A program made the position numbers and the translations under genes. 64,000 bases of DNA from assembly GCF_018873765.1 (NCBI RefSeq), contig NC_057918.1:12780862-12844861 (forward strand). Direction: 5' to 3'. How positions within the stretch are numbered: the first letter of the stretch is position 1; each line of letters opens with the position of its first letter. The DNA is from Telopea speciosissima (taxonomy: Eukaryota; Streptophyta; Magnoliopsida; Proteales; Proteaceae). The notes under the pieces were generated by a model. The model saw nothing but the letters and a program-made list of their open reading frames with translations, made no database searches and was not told the origin of the DNA. Of the stretch, positions 1 through 11,640 are shown one piece after another.

Positions 1-960
1 TATGGGGTATACTGGTATATATTTTCTGTTGCATCCTTCATTGATAAGCTAGGAAGAATTGGGGAGTCTTCAACTCTAAAGACCTAAGACCACACCAGAA
101 GCCCAGAAGACAATATTTTTGAAGGGAAATTTGGGTTATAAGGAGAAGAAACTGGGGTTGGTCACTGGGTATGGTGGTAGGCTGCTGCTGTGCTGTGTTG
201 TGGTGTGTGGGGTTGTAGTTCAGGTTCCAATTAACTTATTACTTTTCTAATTACTTGTTTCCCTTTCTCAAAATTTTCTGTAATGAATAATGATAGAAAG
301 AAATAGTCCTGCTCTGAACTACAGAAATTAAACTGGTGGAGCAACTGTAAGTTGCTCAATTTCTACAGATGAATACAATAGAGATAATCCAGAATCCCAT
401 ATACAGATTGTACTTTATCATTTGTCACCTCTCCTGCAATTCAATGCAGTTTCCCCCCCCCCCTCTGAACCCACAAGCATGACAGATGCAATCACTGGTA
501 ATCCCCTTCAACAAGTCCCAGTAAAATAAAGAGAAAGAGACAGAGACAGAGAGATAGCGAAAGAGAGAAAGAATGAGAGATTACCTTGTTGCAATCACTG
601 GTAATCCCCTTGCACTAAGCTGGACTTTTGGAGTAAAATCCCTACATTTGCAACATGAAAAGCCCTAAAATCAGGCCTACTACAGTGAATCGAAGATTAC
701 ATAAGAAAACCCAGAAATCAAAAGTGTAAAATCCATACCTTTGGTGGATTTTTTCGACCTACAACTCAAATGAAGAACAACAGAGAGTAGCAGTCCAACG
801 TTACCTAACCAAATGTCATTTTTTTGTGAGATTTTACCGAGAGAGCGAGATAGAGAGGCCAGAAACAGAGAGAGAGATGAACAGATAGATAGCAAAATAT
901 AGAGAAGGAGATGTTACCTGCACCACTGCACAATCCATTTGGTGAAGATGGAGTTTAGAC
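1..960. other. No gene seen; purine/pyrimidine-rich non-coding
   Basis: No supported coding region. The stretch contains a C homopolymer near 450 and a GA-rich tract near 535-575. The phrase around 'gcaatcactggtaatcccctt' occurs twice (about 488 and 591), which is a short direct repeat about 100 bases apart. The short ORFs here have no recognisable protein pattern. Confidence 0.5.
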
Positions 961-963
961 CGT

Positions 964-1305
964 TTCTTCGAAATTGGTGGATTGTGGGAACCTCCTTATT
1001 CCTGTCTATAAGACTGAGGTCAATAATAATGATTTCCATCCAACATGGAAGACAATATTCTTGGATATTCAGCAAGTTGGGAACAAGGCATAATAAGCAA
1101 GTCTTCCTTAAGGAGGTATGATTTTTTTTTAAATGGACTGAACAGAAAGCATGATATGATTGGGTAATTGGACATTCAATTTTCTTGCTGTATTTTTCTC
1201 AGTCTATACAGACTGGGATTCTAATTTTGCAAATGTTGAATGGACTAAGCAGTAGTAATCTTCAGAAATCGCTGGCAGACTTGAAGAAGCCTCATGGTGG
1301 TGGGG
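964..1305 (+). pseudogene. Copine (BONZAI-type) C2-domain relic
   Basis: In the frame covering about 964-1090 the sequence reads as part of a copine C2 domain, including IPVYKTEV, then HPTWKTIF and DIQQVGNK. Plant BONZAI/CPN proteins carry the pattern 'PVYKTEV...NPTWK...QQ.G.KD' in their second C2 domain, which binds calcium and phospholipid at the plasma membrane. The frame then meets two stop codons in a row (near 1090). A second piece near 1262-1300 reads QKSLADLKKPH, which fits the next stretch of the same domain, and the sequence between looks like an old intron. Nothing that could be the von Willebrand A domain follows. This is seen as a decayed fragment; identity rests on remembered family motifs. 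Confidence 0.55.
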
Positions 1306-2590
1306 TTGGAAAATAAATTTTCTTTAATTGCCAACTGCTGTGGATATAATTGCTACAACAAGGTTATGGTCATTTTGGAGTACATGGATGCTGCTTCCAT
1401 TTATTTGCTGCATATTATTAGTTTCCCATATTCTAAGAGTGTTCCACATTATTTTGTAGGAAATCTTAGAGGTTGGTATATATATATATGGATGGATGTG
1501 CAATTTTATGATTCAACTAACCACTTCCCTGCCTGGGGTTTTGGAGCTCGAACAATTGATGGACCTGTCTCACATAGCTACAACATGAATGAATTAGCTC
1601 TGATTAGCAATTTCTAGGTTAACAATTTCATTTTATTATGGCCTAACATTTCTCAATGCCATGGCTGAATCACTAAGTTATGTGGTCAGAGATGATCAAA
1701 TGGTGGGTCAAACCACTTGCCCATGTGCCATATTAGCCATTGGCATAATAACCATATCGTAATTAGGAAACAAAAGATGTACTCCCCTTTGCTCATAGAA
1801 GGAGGCACTTGGTGGTATAGCACTTATGATTTAAGAACTATAGATAGTTCATGTTGTGGAATCATCAATTCAGTAATCTAACTGAAACCTGATGTTTAGC
1901 CTAATAAAGTGGCCAGGTAAGGCTGTGAAAGGGAGTGGAGATCCATTTAGTGTTAGTAACTTGATTCAAAAGTCAAGCATGTGTTGTATCTCTTAGGCAC
2001 ATCATCATCCAAGTAACACAATAATAAAGATGGGCACGTGGCACAATCAAGATGGGTTCCATTGAAACAAACTTAAGAAATAGTTAAAAGAGAACCCATA
2101 AATGAACAATGTATAATTTTGAAACCTAAAGAGAGCCATTTAAAATATCATAAGCGTATTTCATCAAAAAAAATTTAACATAAGGGAGGAGAATAAAAGC
2201 AGACCATTTTTGGCAACAAACGAGATCATGTTTTGAGGTTGGACCTAGTCCTTGAGTCTTACTTAGTGCATGACTTGGTTTGTCCTTGAACTACGTTTTG
2301 AAACTTTATGGGCTTTAATGCGGACTGATCTTCTTAGGGGCTTGTGAGTAATAGATTGATTATGCATTTGGGCCGCAACATTGATGCACTTGGGATGCAG
2401 TAACCAGGGAGGAGAATAAAAGGAAAACGGATAATCTTAATGTTGTCATCTTCTTAAGTGAAACTCATACAAACGTGTAGCAAGCTGGCGTTCTTTTTTT
2501 TGCTTTTTTTCCCTGAGCGGTAACATTCAAGTGCTGTTTCAAAGTCGTAGAAATATATAGAGTGAAACGTTTCAAAGTAGAAATATATAG
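1306..2590. other. No gene seen
   Basis: AT-rich sequence with a short TA microsatellite near 1478. The ORF at 1294-1617 has no recognisable motif and an ordinary base composition for non-coding DNA here. No transposon ends were identified. Confidence 0.4.
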
Positions 2591-2597
2591 AGTTTAG

Positions 2598-2752
2598 TAG
2601 TAGTAGTATAGCCACCACACGGACGGCTACTTCGTCCGTTCTTTATCTCTTTCTTGTAATCCTACCCATCAATCCTCTATCCCCTTGACCTGTTTTAATT
2701 AATAATCGATTTTATTTTGAATTTTTATTGGTTATTTTAAGTTTTGCATATT
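2598..2752. repeat. Duplicated non-coding block, copy 1
   Basis: This block, from the TAG trinucleotide run through 'atagccaccaca' and on to 'ttttgcatatttc', is repeated almost base for base downstream. The first part matches 3838-3863 and the rest matches 4039-4172. About 175 bases lying between those two parts downstream are absent here, so this copy looks like a duplicate with an internal deletion. A long pyrimidine-rich stretch (about 2800-3020) follows. Confidence 0.75.
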
Positions 2753-3666
2753 TCCCCTTTATGGGGAAAGGTTTCCCTTTACCTTTTTCTTTATTTTATG
2801 AAAACCCTTCCTCCTCTTTGCTCTCCGTTTCCTTCTACCATTCTTTTCCGTCACCGGCTCCCATCCCCTCCTCCTCCGGCTCCAACTCCCTCTTCCCTTC
2901 CCTCCCTCTCTCTCTCTCTCTCTTCCACATACGGCTCCTACCCTCCCGCCCCCTCATCTTCCACAAACCTCCATGCTAGCATCCCCCATCACCTCCTACC
3001 CTCCTGCTCCCTCTTTTCCCCTGCAATTTACAGTTTTGAAATTTTAAAGCTAAGTGCCAGTGCTGTATCTATTGAAGATTTGGAAGATCCCTATGCTGGT
3101 ATACTCCACTTCAAATGTAAGAAGATAATAGGAAGTATTTAGAATAAGAATGCCTATAGTGCATAGTGATTCTAACTCAGGCATAACATCCATAACAAAA
3201 GATGAGTAGCAGCTTTTAATCTGGTGGTCCATACCTCATGTCCTGAAAAACTGCCAGTAGTAGTACAACAATGGACACTGTCAAATAGAACCATAAATTT
3301 TATTTTGTAATGTCAGTTCAGAATAAAGTTTTATACTGGAGATGTTAGATGGAAGGGCAATTCCGACCCTGGTCAATGGATTCAAGAACTTTACCAGTGG
3401 CACAGTTGAGAATCTGGCACCTTCTTAAACCATTATCAACCTTGCAGGCAAGGAGAACATGCAACACCAGGCGCCATAATCTATTAGTTGGTATAGCAGA
3501 GGAATGTCAATGGTTTGGCTCACTGCCCTGTTTGGAAAGTTCAGATGCCATACAGTAGAAGAAACACATTGATCCTAAGAACATTGTGACCAAAAGTTTT
3601 TTCAGTGACAGTTACAAACAAAATTTTTACCTCAAGTCCAGGAATATTTTTTTTTGGATACCAAAG
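2753..3666. other. Pyrimidine-rich tract and unassigned sequence
   Basis: 2800-3020 is a CT-rich tract with a (TC)n run near 2905-2925; the overlapping Ser/Pro-rich ORFs are products of that composition. On the minus strand 3340-3560 has open stretches interrupted by stops that I could not assign to a family. They could be a remnant of the same locus as the F-box-like ORF at 3667-3888. Confidence 0.35.
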
Positions 3667-3888
3667 CTAAGAAAGCTCAACCTTGTCTAACTTGCTTAGA
3701 ATCAACCTCATGATGTCCTCTGGAACTGCAACCATAATATTATTCTTGAAACCATCCTCCTGGAAAGTAGTAGTAGTAGTAGTAGTAGTGGTTGTGTTCT
3801 TCTTCCACTTTCTATTCTTCGTAACGGACGTAGTTGTAGTAGTAGTAGTATAGCCACCACAGTCGAGAGGGAAAGCCATTTTCACCAA
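3667..3888 (-). CDS. Possible F-box-like exon with poly-Thr tracts (doubtful)
   Basis: A 73-residue minus-strand ORF. It starts MVKMAFPL, has two threonine runs (7 and 10 residues, from the ACT/AGT trinucleotide repeat) around a Lys-rich piece, and ends with VPEDIMRLILSKLDKVEL. That end resembles the first helix region of an F-box (compare 'LPEDIL..ILSKLP'), the part that binds SKP1. The frame stops two residues later, but GACAAG|GTTGAG could act as a splice donor just before. I found no convincing downstream exon, so this may be a broken first exon or a chance ORF over a microsatellite. The duplicated block lies at its 5' side. Confidence 0.25.
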   Translation of the reverse strand: MVKMAFPLDCGGYTTTTTTTSVTKNRKWKKNTTTTTTTTTTFQEDGFKNNIMVAVPEDIMRLILSKLDKVELS

Positions 3889-4037
3889 TACCTCAGGCTT
3901 GATCCAATAATATCCTGCGCAGCCTTCGTTCGTTCTAAACTTCTAGCCAGCCGGGAGCGGAGAGGTGTACGGAAGTGTGACCCTAGTCCTTTCCCTCTCT
4001 CAAACGGCTCCCGATCTCATCCTTGTTTTGTTACATG

Positions 4038-4172
4038 TAAACGGACGGCTACTTCGTCCCTTCTTTATTTCTTTCTTGTAATCCTACCCATCAATCCTCT
4101 ATCCCCTTGACCTGTTTTAATTAATAATCGATTTTATTTTGAATTTTTATTGGTTATTTTAATTTTTGCATA
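4038..4172. repeat. Duplicated non-coding block, copy 2
   Basis: Near-identical to 2613-2752, with a few substitutions over about 135 bases. Together with 3838-3863 it defines a direct duplication about 1.4 kb apart. No coding function is visible. Confidence 0.75.
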
Positions 4173-5206
4173 TTTCTTTATTGAGAATAAGTTGTAACTT
4201 TTCAAAGTTATCTTTAATTATCAATTAATTGGGAGCAAAAATATAAGGAGAGGATCCGGACCAAGGTTTCTAGTCTCGAGATCGATCAACATCGAAACCG
4301 ATCTGATACCAATCTGGATCGGTCAAAATCGCCATAGATCAGTCAAAAACGTTTAAAATCCAGGGTTTATTAGATGGGTTGTTGTATCGGTCATAAAAAT
4401 AATAAAAATTTAAAAAAAGAAGGCTTAACAAATGGTAATCACTTCCTAATCTTATTTTTTAGGTTCAGCTTAATTTTTCCATCTTTATCAACCTCACCCA
4501 CTACCATCATTATCTAAAAAACTCCAAGTTTGTGGGATTGAATCAATGTTTTTAAAGAATGAAATCTTCCCATAGTAGATTACTAATACAAAACGGTTAG
4601 ACCCCTTTTCACTCGCGGATTTGAAGCTAAATCTCTAAATAATACCTAAACTACCTTAAGAAGACCAATCTTTAAATGGAATGAAATATTTCTTTAATTG
4701 ATTCTCATAAAAAAGGGTAGGATTTTCCCTTTTTTGCCTCACTGATTTGAAAACCCAAACGTCTGATTCAAAGGCTCGGGATAAAAAAAAATATGGGTTT
4801 TAAAACCTCAAAAAATGGTAAATATCGGATCGGACCAACCGATCCAAGAAACGATTCATCATAACCTTGTCGTATCGGTCTAATCTCGGGATGGGCCTCG
4901 ATCGATACAGATCCGATCCAACCGATATCGACCGATTCAATCCGAGATTACAAAATTCGTACTCTCTCGATGGTACTATCCATCCCACGCGAATTCTCCC
5001 CATTCCCGCTTTTAGGGTTTTTTTTTTTTAGAGAAGATTTTTGTTGAATTGCCAAAATGTTACAGTGAAATGTATCAATGAAAGACATTTCTCTTGCTAA
5101 CCTCAAATTGATTAATACAAATTCTTCACTTTAATACACATTGACTCAAACCGCTTTCTCCTACCAAAACAAGCAAAACTCAATGAGATATTGAAAAACC
5201 CTAACC
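4173..5206. other. Degenerate GATCGG-rich repeat; no gene
   Basis: 4250-4390 and 4800-4985 are full of GATCGG, CGATC and ATCGGT words on both strands, the look of an old fold-back MITE in which left and right parts are loosely complementary. Similar words recur at 17160-17240. Clean terminal repeats or a target duplication could not be fixed. The minus ORF at 4800-5003 is a product of these repeats. Two telomere-like CCCTAA units lie at about 5198-5209. Confidence 0.4.
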
Positions 5207-5603
<397 letters not shown>

Positions 5604-5628
5604 CTATTCGGTTCTCCATATATACGAT

Positions 5629-6065
5629 ATGGCTGATCCTGCTAATCCTCCTCCTCCTCCTCCTCCACCTCCTTCTCCTCCAGTCCTCCCAAATTTTCCG
5701 TTGATTGTGAATCGGCTTGGTGATATTTCACAGGCTTTTCAGGAAATCTCTGCTGAGTTCAACCACTTTCAAAATTGGATGACTATCCAAAATTCTTAAC
5801 TCCGGCAGAATATTAACAATCGCCTCATTATCATGGAGCATAATATTATTGCAAAATTATACAACTCGAGTGTTCTTCGCCCTGTTGATACCATTGTGTG
5901 GCCTTGGAACGAAGACAGGGCCATTCCAGTTAACCCTCCTGAGTCAAAGGGGGACCTGCAAAGGTGTATCAAATCGAAGAACTGATGGTACATTAGGATA
6001 TACCTCTCATTGGAGATCATCATCAAAGACGTGAGGAAATTTTTAAGTCTCTAGGGATGGGGTAG
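5629..6065 (+). pseudogene. Broken small gene, Pro-rich N-terminus, unrecognised family
   Basis: Starts MADPAN then nine prolines, then a stretch with heptad-like spacing (VNRLGDISQAFQEISAEF). A TAA at 5797-5799 interrupts it, but the same frame goes on coherently (INNRLIIMEHN, then LYNSSVLRPVDTIVWPWNED and NPPESKGDL) to about 5960. There a one-base shift is needed to continue (YQIEELMV, a TAG at about 5989, then REEIFKSLGMG and a stop at 6063-6065). Three lesions in an otherwise protein-like path show a decayed gene of roughly 145 codons. The order (Pro-rich start, 'N..IARL.NS' segment, 'NPP..K.DL', C-terminal 'LG.G') suggests a conserved small protein, but I cannot name the family. It sits head-to-head with the H4 copy, 109 bases apart. 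Confidence 0.55.
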
Positions 6066-6931
6066 ATTGTTCTAGTTTTTATTTATTTTTATTTTAATAT
6101 ATTTGAGATGGTTGTTATTTTAACCTATTTAATTGAATAGTTTTTCCTTTGTGCTTCAGTGATTGTGAGGCCAGGTGTCGTGTAGTCTTATAATTTGGTG
6201 GTATGGTGGTAAAATGGTGAGAAAGGAAGAGGGTGATGCATGATTTTCTTGCTTGAAGTTCTCGTCAGTCCAGAATAAGCAAACCTCTTCTTACTGTTGT
6301 TATGTGGAAGATGAATGAAGCCCAAACTTGGTGCTTAATTATCTAGTAGCTATTGAACACATTGTATTGTGAGAAAGAAGCTCTATTGCTATGAACCGGA
6401 GAACTAATACCTTATCCAAGACACATCAATCAATCAACTAACAAGTAATATGGTTTTGATCAAGGAATATGAATTGTTGGGAGTTTTATTTTTACAGTTT
6501 TAATGCTCAGGGAAAACATAACATTTTTGTCAAATCATAGAACTGTAAAAGGTCCATGGAATGGATCATCTAACAGATATCAGGTTTCTTTCTTATCTAT
6601 CCAGAATTTTTTTTTTCTTAAGAAAAGAAGGCAGTTCCTTATCAATCTTGAAATATACAACCTCATATTTTTTTAAAAATTTATGCTAGAGAAAAAGAAA
6701 GTACTACAGAAATTATTTTTTTTTAAATTTTTGGACATTGAGCTTGAAAAATACTAAGGAAAACAGAGACACTAATGCTGAAAAACCTCCCGACAAAACT
6801 AATTTTATCGCTCATTTTTCTTCATTTTAATGAATAAGCTGATGTTGTAGTCTCTGAGCTTCCAATTACAATAGAGACTGGATAACCAACACTGAAAACC
6901 ACACTCTGTTTGTGAAACTGTATAGGACCAA
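6066..6931. other. No gene seen (3' flank of the minus-strand ATI-like gene)
   Basis: AT-rich sequence with several poly-T runs near 6608 and 6716. It may include the 3' UTR of the gene ending at 6932. Nothing else identified. Confidence 0.5.
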
Positions 6932-7018
6932 TCAGCCCTTCCTGAGTACAGGGACTCTGTGACGGGCTGATAATACTTCATTCATTTGGGCAATTTGTTG
7001 CGAGAGCCGACTTATCTT
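6932..7018 (-). CDS. Exon 2 of the ATI-like gene
   Basis: Begins AAGATAAGT after TTTGCAG and ends AAGGGC TGA; 29 codons including the stop. It continues the coiled coil of exon 1 without a phase change, which supports the splice. Confidence 0.72.
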   Translation of the reverse strand, partial: KISRLSQQIAQMNEVLSARHRVPVLRKG

Positions 7019-9357
7019 CTGCAAAGGAGAACATAAAATTTCAATAAAAATATGTGGATAGGAGTATGTGCACTAAGAAATGGAGTGGAATGTAGAAACT
7101 AGCAAGATAAATTTTAATTAAATGCAACATTGGTGGGAAATCTTGCCAAGAAAGACAAAAACAAGGAGGTGGCCACCATGTTTCTATATACACATAACAA
7201 AGCATTTATATATGAAAGAAATTTTTGACTTCCATTACTCCTTTTTTTATGAATCTCTCAGTAACATGGAAGCACAGTCATCTAGTAGTTCTACTGGTAG
7301 CAGTAGAAAATTACCAACCTAAGAGCCTCCTCATTTAGAGAGAACAGAGATACAGGACATCAATCTAAATTCTTTTTATTTTTTGTGATAAATATTCCCT
7401 TATCTTTCTCTCACTAGTAAACCAAAGCCTTTACAGTTTCTGTCCTCATGAAGGAATTTTATTCATGACATTTTACCAACAAAAAAAAAAGGGGGGGAGG
7501 GGCAGTTGGCTGAATCAGTTTCCATACCTACTCTAACAAGACTCGGCTGACTTCTTTATTGTTTCATTTGTTTGATCATAAGATAGCCAAAAGGATTATA
7601 AAAAAAATGAAAAATATCTAGTTATAGAAATTTAATCCACAGGAATTAGACAAAGGAAAGTAATTTCTCCTACTTTAGTTTACCTATGCAAAACAAATGA
7701 AAAGAAAGAGAAATAAAATACCTTGCTTCACAAGTGAACTGCTCGTTCAATGGAATCCAAAGTCTGCTAGCAACCTCACTAAATTTCATGGTTAAGCAAC
7801 AGGTGGTGAGACCCAACAGAAATCAGGATCTTCTTTTCCTTGGGGAGGATTACACTGAGGATGTTAATGTTAATGCCGTTGTTCTTTAATTCTTGTGATG
7901 GTTTGAGAGTGTTTGAGCTTAAATTGGGAGTTTTGGAATGTACTCTTAGTTGAGTTATTGAAATGAAGATGTTATTTATCAAAGGGGCTTGTTTTCATAC
8001 ACTATTGCGTGTGAAACATGATCAACACTTCAGCCGTTGGATGGTTGGACCGTTGGATAGGCGTATAAGAATTGAGTATTCCTATTGAATGGCTGAAGTG
8101 TTGACCGTGTTTTATAGACAACCGTATATGCAACCTTTCACCTTTAGAAAAAAAACTGGAAAAAAAAAAATTCAAAGATTTCCCTGTTATACAACAACAA
8201 CAACAACAACAACTAAGCCTTATCCCAACAAAAGACTACCCTTTTATAGAATAGGAAAAGTTTTGCTACCACAAAGCTGGTCTAGAAAATATCTACTCAA
8301 AGTCCCATGATCATTGCTTGTTCACCGCGATTGATTTTTGTATGAGGGGAAAAAAATTAAAAAGTACAGGTTATGGGGATATATCTTGGAACGTTCTCGG
8401 TTAAAGTTTGGACAATACCAGAACAAATGAGTCCTGTTCATAAGTGTGGGCACGATTCAACTCGGTCTCGGTTCATCCGAGTTACAAAAGTTTCGTCTTA
8501 TAAGTTTCCCAGTGATACTAGTTCGAGCTACGCTAGGAACTCTCATAAGCATTTCCACATATACGTAGAAGGCTGGAACTTAAATCAGGAAAAAAAACCA
8601 ACAAATTAAGCATCTAAATGCTGAATTTCAAACGTTGAGAACCCAAATATAAACAATACTAATACGCAAGAATCAAAAGCAAGCAGAAATTCAAGATAAT
8701 TCGGACCAGCAGAATCAAATTAGTTACGAGCGTTCCACGTACCTCATTCTGCTCTTGGATGAGAAGTATTAGTCGGTCCAGTTTCTCCAGATGGATTCTT
8801 CGACGCCACCGTCGTACCCCAATGTACAGCAACGACGACGATAAGAGCGCCGCTGCGACTCCGATTGAAGAGGAAACAGACCAAATACTCCCTCCGCTGA
8901 TCACACGAGAACGGACCGAAGAAGCAATACGGAAGAAATTGGAGGACAAGAACTTTAACCCAAAGCGCAATTGCTTCACGACGTCCCCTGCGACTCGGAG
9001 ACTGGAATCGGAAAGCCGAGGAGTTGCGTCCTCTACATCAGAATCAGATGGTGATGTCGATGCTTCGACCTCTGATTCTGGATCTTGTCGCCCTAGGAGG
9101 AGATCATCTTGGAAAGGAATGTGTAGTCCTTCGTGGTTGCTCGGTGGAAATATGGAGTAATCGTCGGCGAATTGAGTGTCTCGGCACATCACCACCTCCC
9201 ATCCCGTCGAAGGTGGCTCCTCTGGGCCATCAGTTTCAGAGCAAGTATGGGTTAGGATCGAAGAAGACAAAGAAAACGAGGATGATTCGAAAGGTAATGG
9301 GTAGATATGTTCCCAATCCTTGTAAGGAATGGAAATTGAATCTTTATCGTCCTCCAT
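6932..9357 (-). CDS. Two-exon gene, small C-terminal membrane protein (ATG8-interacting-protein-like)
   Basis: Exon 1 is 9357-8743 (205 codons, ATG at 9357) and ends AATGAG|GTACGT. Exon 2 is 7018-6932 after TTTGCAG and ends in TGA; both phases are 0, giving 233 residues. The N-terminal 120 residues are acidic and Ser-rich. They carry two WxxI/V motifs (W15-I18 in DWEHI, W53-V56 in GWEVV) that could bind ATG8, and FPPSNHEGLHI near 70-80. A hydrophobic segment (about 158-181, IGVAAALLSSSLLYIGV) is followed by a basic stop RRWRRR and a coiled coil that runs across the splice junction (LDRLILLIQEQNE|KISRLSQQIAQMNE). The GWEVV and FPPS-H-E-L-I spacing recalls Arabidopsis ATI1/ATI2, which link ER or plastid bodies to autophagy; this assignment is from memory and tentative. 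No internal stops, so probably functional. The 1.7-kb intron holds a SINE tail. Confidence 0.7.
8190..8236 (-). repeat. SINE 3'-end fragment (Au-like), minus orientation
   Basis: On the minus strand this reads GTTGGGATAAGGCTTAGTTG followed by (TTG)n, the typical 3' end of Au-type plant SINEs. Only the tail is present. It lies in the intron of the ATI-like gene. Confidence 0.55.
8743..9357 (-). CDS. Exon 1 of the ATI-like gene
   Basis: Coding exon from ATG at 9357 to GAG at 8743-8745, followed on the minus strand by GTACGT. Length 615 bases, phase 0. Confidence 0.75.
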
Positions 9358-9924
9358 CTTCAGTTCAGTTCATGACTGTTACAGAGATCAGCGGAATACT
9401 CGATCAAATGCCATTTGATTGGACTCTCTACCGAGTTACAGTTGTTTCCTTCAATTGTTTTCAGTTAATGACTCAGTTCTATTGTTGTAGGTTCGGTACT
9501 AGTGGTCCGTAGAAAAGTATCTAGCCGTAGTATCTAGCCGTTTCATTTCAGTGCTACATTGTGGATAATGGACCTTTGATATTTGTTGGGTTCCTGATAT
9601 CACTCCCATGTATATCTCTCTCCTATCCTTGTGAAAAGACATCTCTATCCTTCGATTTGTGGAGGAGAGAGACAGACACATAGAGTACTGACATAGGCCG
9701 CATTCCAAGATAAAGACTATTTCCCTTATATTATATATGAAAAATTAAGACCGGATTGATAATAACATTTAAAGACACTGATCACACATCGAAATCGATC
9801 GGACCAAACAAAAAAATGACTGAATAATTATCAGTCTATGTAAACATTGAATTCATTACCCTAAAAAGACTCATTGATGATTTGAGCTCAATAATGCTAA
9901 AGCTAAGGTTAGACTTCGGTGCCT
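9358..9924. other. Upstream region of the minus-strand gene; no gene
   Basis: Would contain the promoter and 5' UTR of the gene starting at 9357. A short direct repeat (TATCTAGCCGT, about 9518 and 9530) is visible. No clear TATA element was chosen. Confidence 0.4.
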
Positions 9925-9933
9925 TTTTCCAAA
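9925..9933. repeat. 9-bp target duplication, left (Pack-MULE)
   Basis: TTTTCCAAA, identical to 11929-11937. Nine bases is the size made by Mutator-superfamily transposases. Confidence 0.9.
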
Positions 9934-10225
9934 GGGTAAAGTACACGTACCCCCCTAGAATGCATCCAATATTCCTCGTACCCCCCTAAGCGGCTCAATA
10001 TTCCACGTACCACCCCTGCTTTACACCCCAAATGCCATTTAAGTCCACACTAGGTATTAAATGCTATAAAATGACCAAACTACCTTTTCTTCTATCGTTT
10101 CTAAAATTTGAAAAGACCTAATTGCCTTAACCTATTTGCTAAAATTTGAAAAGACTAAAATGCCCTCATCTTCCCCAAATCATCATCTTCTTTTACATAC
10201 CCCCACCACCACCACCATCACCACT
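9934..10225 (+). repeat. Left terminal inverted repeat of the Pack-MULE
   Basis: Runs from GGGTAAAGTACACGTACC to the CCACCACCACC stretch. It pairs with 11641-11928 in inverse orientation, with scattered substitutions and a small number of indels by eye. Confidence 0.88.
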
Positions 10226-10551
10226 CCAAGTTCTGAACTTCTTAACCGCACCTCCCTCCCCTCCCTCAACGGCTCAACCTTCTAAACTTTCACAGGTACC
10301 GATCTGTGTCACCCACCATAGTCTGTAATCGAGAAAATTGCTGGAATCCACTCCTTCAAGGTTCAATTCCTTTACTTCCTCAATCTCCTCCAAATTTTTC
10401 ATCTTTCGAACCCCACAATCTCTTGAACACGCTCTGCAAAGATTCATTTTTTTTTCCTTAAGAAAACTGAGTCATTTGCTACTTAACCCAGATCTGCTTG
10501 ATTACCAGGATCGACGAAAAAATTACTCAAAAGGGGAGAAACCCTCAAATA

Positions 10552-11013
10552 ATGAAGGAGATCAAGACAATGTTCACCTACGATGGCAGCGGTAAATCTG
10601 GGTGGGGGCTGATCAGTGAGGGATCCACCAACATGGTTAAAGCCAAGGGGGAAATAATCTTGAACTGCTTCAAGCAGTATGAATCATGGAAGGAAACCTC
10701 TGGCCTGAAGGATTTTATGGAGGTAGTCATTGATTACATGAAAAAGCAGGAAATCAAGCTTCACTGTAATCGCCTCATCTTACCGGTCACCATCGGTAGG
10801 ATTCCGGAGGAGATGCCATGTGAGATTTGTCTTGATGGGTTCGCTTACAGCAACGGGAAAGTGAGGAAGAAAATTGAGAAGAGATTGTACCGTATCAGTC
10901 GTTTGGTTAGTAATTCCTTAGTGATGCTCAAGAAATTGAATATCGCCAACATCTCTTCCACTTCCAAGAGTAAAGAGGCATTTTTATTGATTTCACTAAA
11001 AATACCTAGCTAA
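10552..11013 (+). pseudogene. Captured gene fragment in the Pack-MULE, family not recognised
   Basis: An open frame of about 150 codons with protein-like composition. It includes MFTYDGSGKSGWGLISEG, then KAKGEIILNCFKQYESW, DFMEVVIDYMKKQE and IPEEMPCEICLDG (a CxxC pair). It stops at 11011-11013. I do not recognise the family. The lack of an obvious promoter and the position inside a Mutator element suggest captured host sequence, but the frame is intact, so expression as a short chimeric protein cannot be ruled out. Confidence 0.45.
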
Positions 11014-11431
11014 CGCGCTCACTCTACCCGATTTCCAAAACCCACTCCCAAACCTGATTATTGAAACAGAGACCCTATTTTGAAGATGGGATGTTGTTGA
11101 GAGAGTTCAAAGATTTTACCCTAAATGTTCAATCCCCCACATTAAATTACATTGAAGCTTGAAACCCATCTTTAAAACCAAGCTTGTTACCCTTTCTTAG
11201 ACTCTCATCATATGCTTCATTCTATCTTTAATTTCTCCATTTTCTAATGAAGCTGGAGAAGAAGATAGTGTTTGGACACAGGAGATTTATTGGAACAGTG
11301 TGTTTGTTGCTGGAAATCGATACAGAGACAAAGAAAATGAGAGGAAAACCAATTTCAGGGAAAAGCCATATTGGCTCTTTGCATTGTGAGCTTTCTTGCA
11401 AGATCACTCTTTGCAAAAAGGAAGTGGAATC

Positions 11432-11554
11432 ATGTGGAAGGATCGAAGGTTGTTGCAGACATCGATCAACGCAACGAAATACGATTTGGTTGTGGCTAAA
11501 GATGGGAGTGGGAACTTCATTACAATCAGCGATGCTATGGCTGCGACTCCCAAC
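11432..11554 (+). pseudogene. Captured pectinesterase fragment
   Basis: About 40 codons reading WKDRRLLQ, then DLVVAKDGSGNF and TISDAMAATPN. 'D.VVA.DGSGNF.TI..A..A.P' opens the catalytic domain of plant pectin methylesterases, which de-esterify cell-wall homogalacturonan. The match stops where the frame turns into the G-rich sequence next to the right TIR, and all catalytic residues (two Asp and one Arg further on) are missing. A non-functional captured exon end. Confidence 0.75.
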
Positions 11555-11640
11555 TCAACGAGAGGTGAGGAAGTAGAGGAGGGGAGGAGAGACAGTGAGG
11601 TGGGTCTTCACGGTGGGATGGTGATGGTGTTAATGGTTGG

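Noticed and set aside
2728..3142. Overlapping Ser/Pro-rich ORFs
   Set aside because: They follow a CT-rich tract and (TC)n run; no protein motif, and both frames are equally open.
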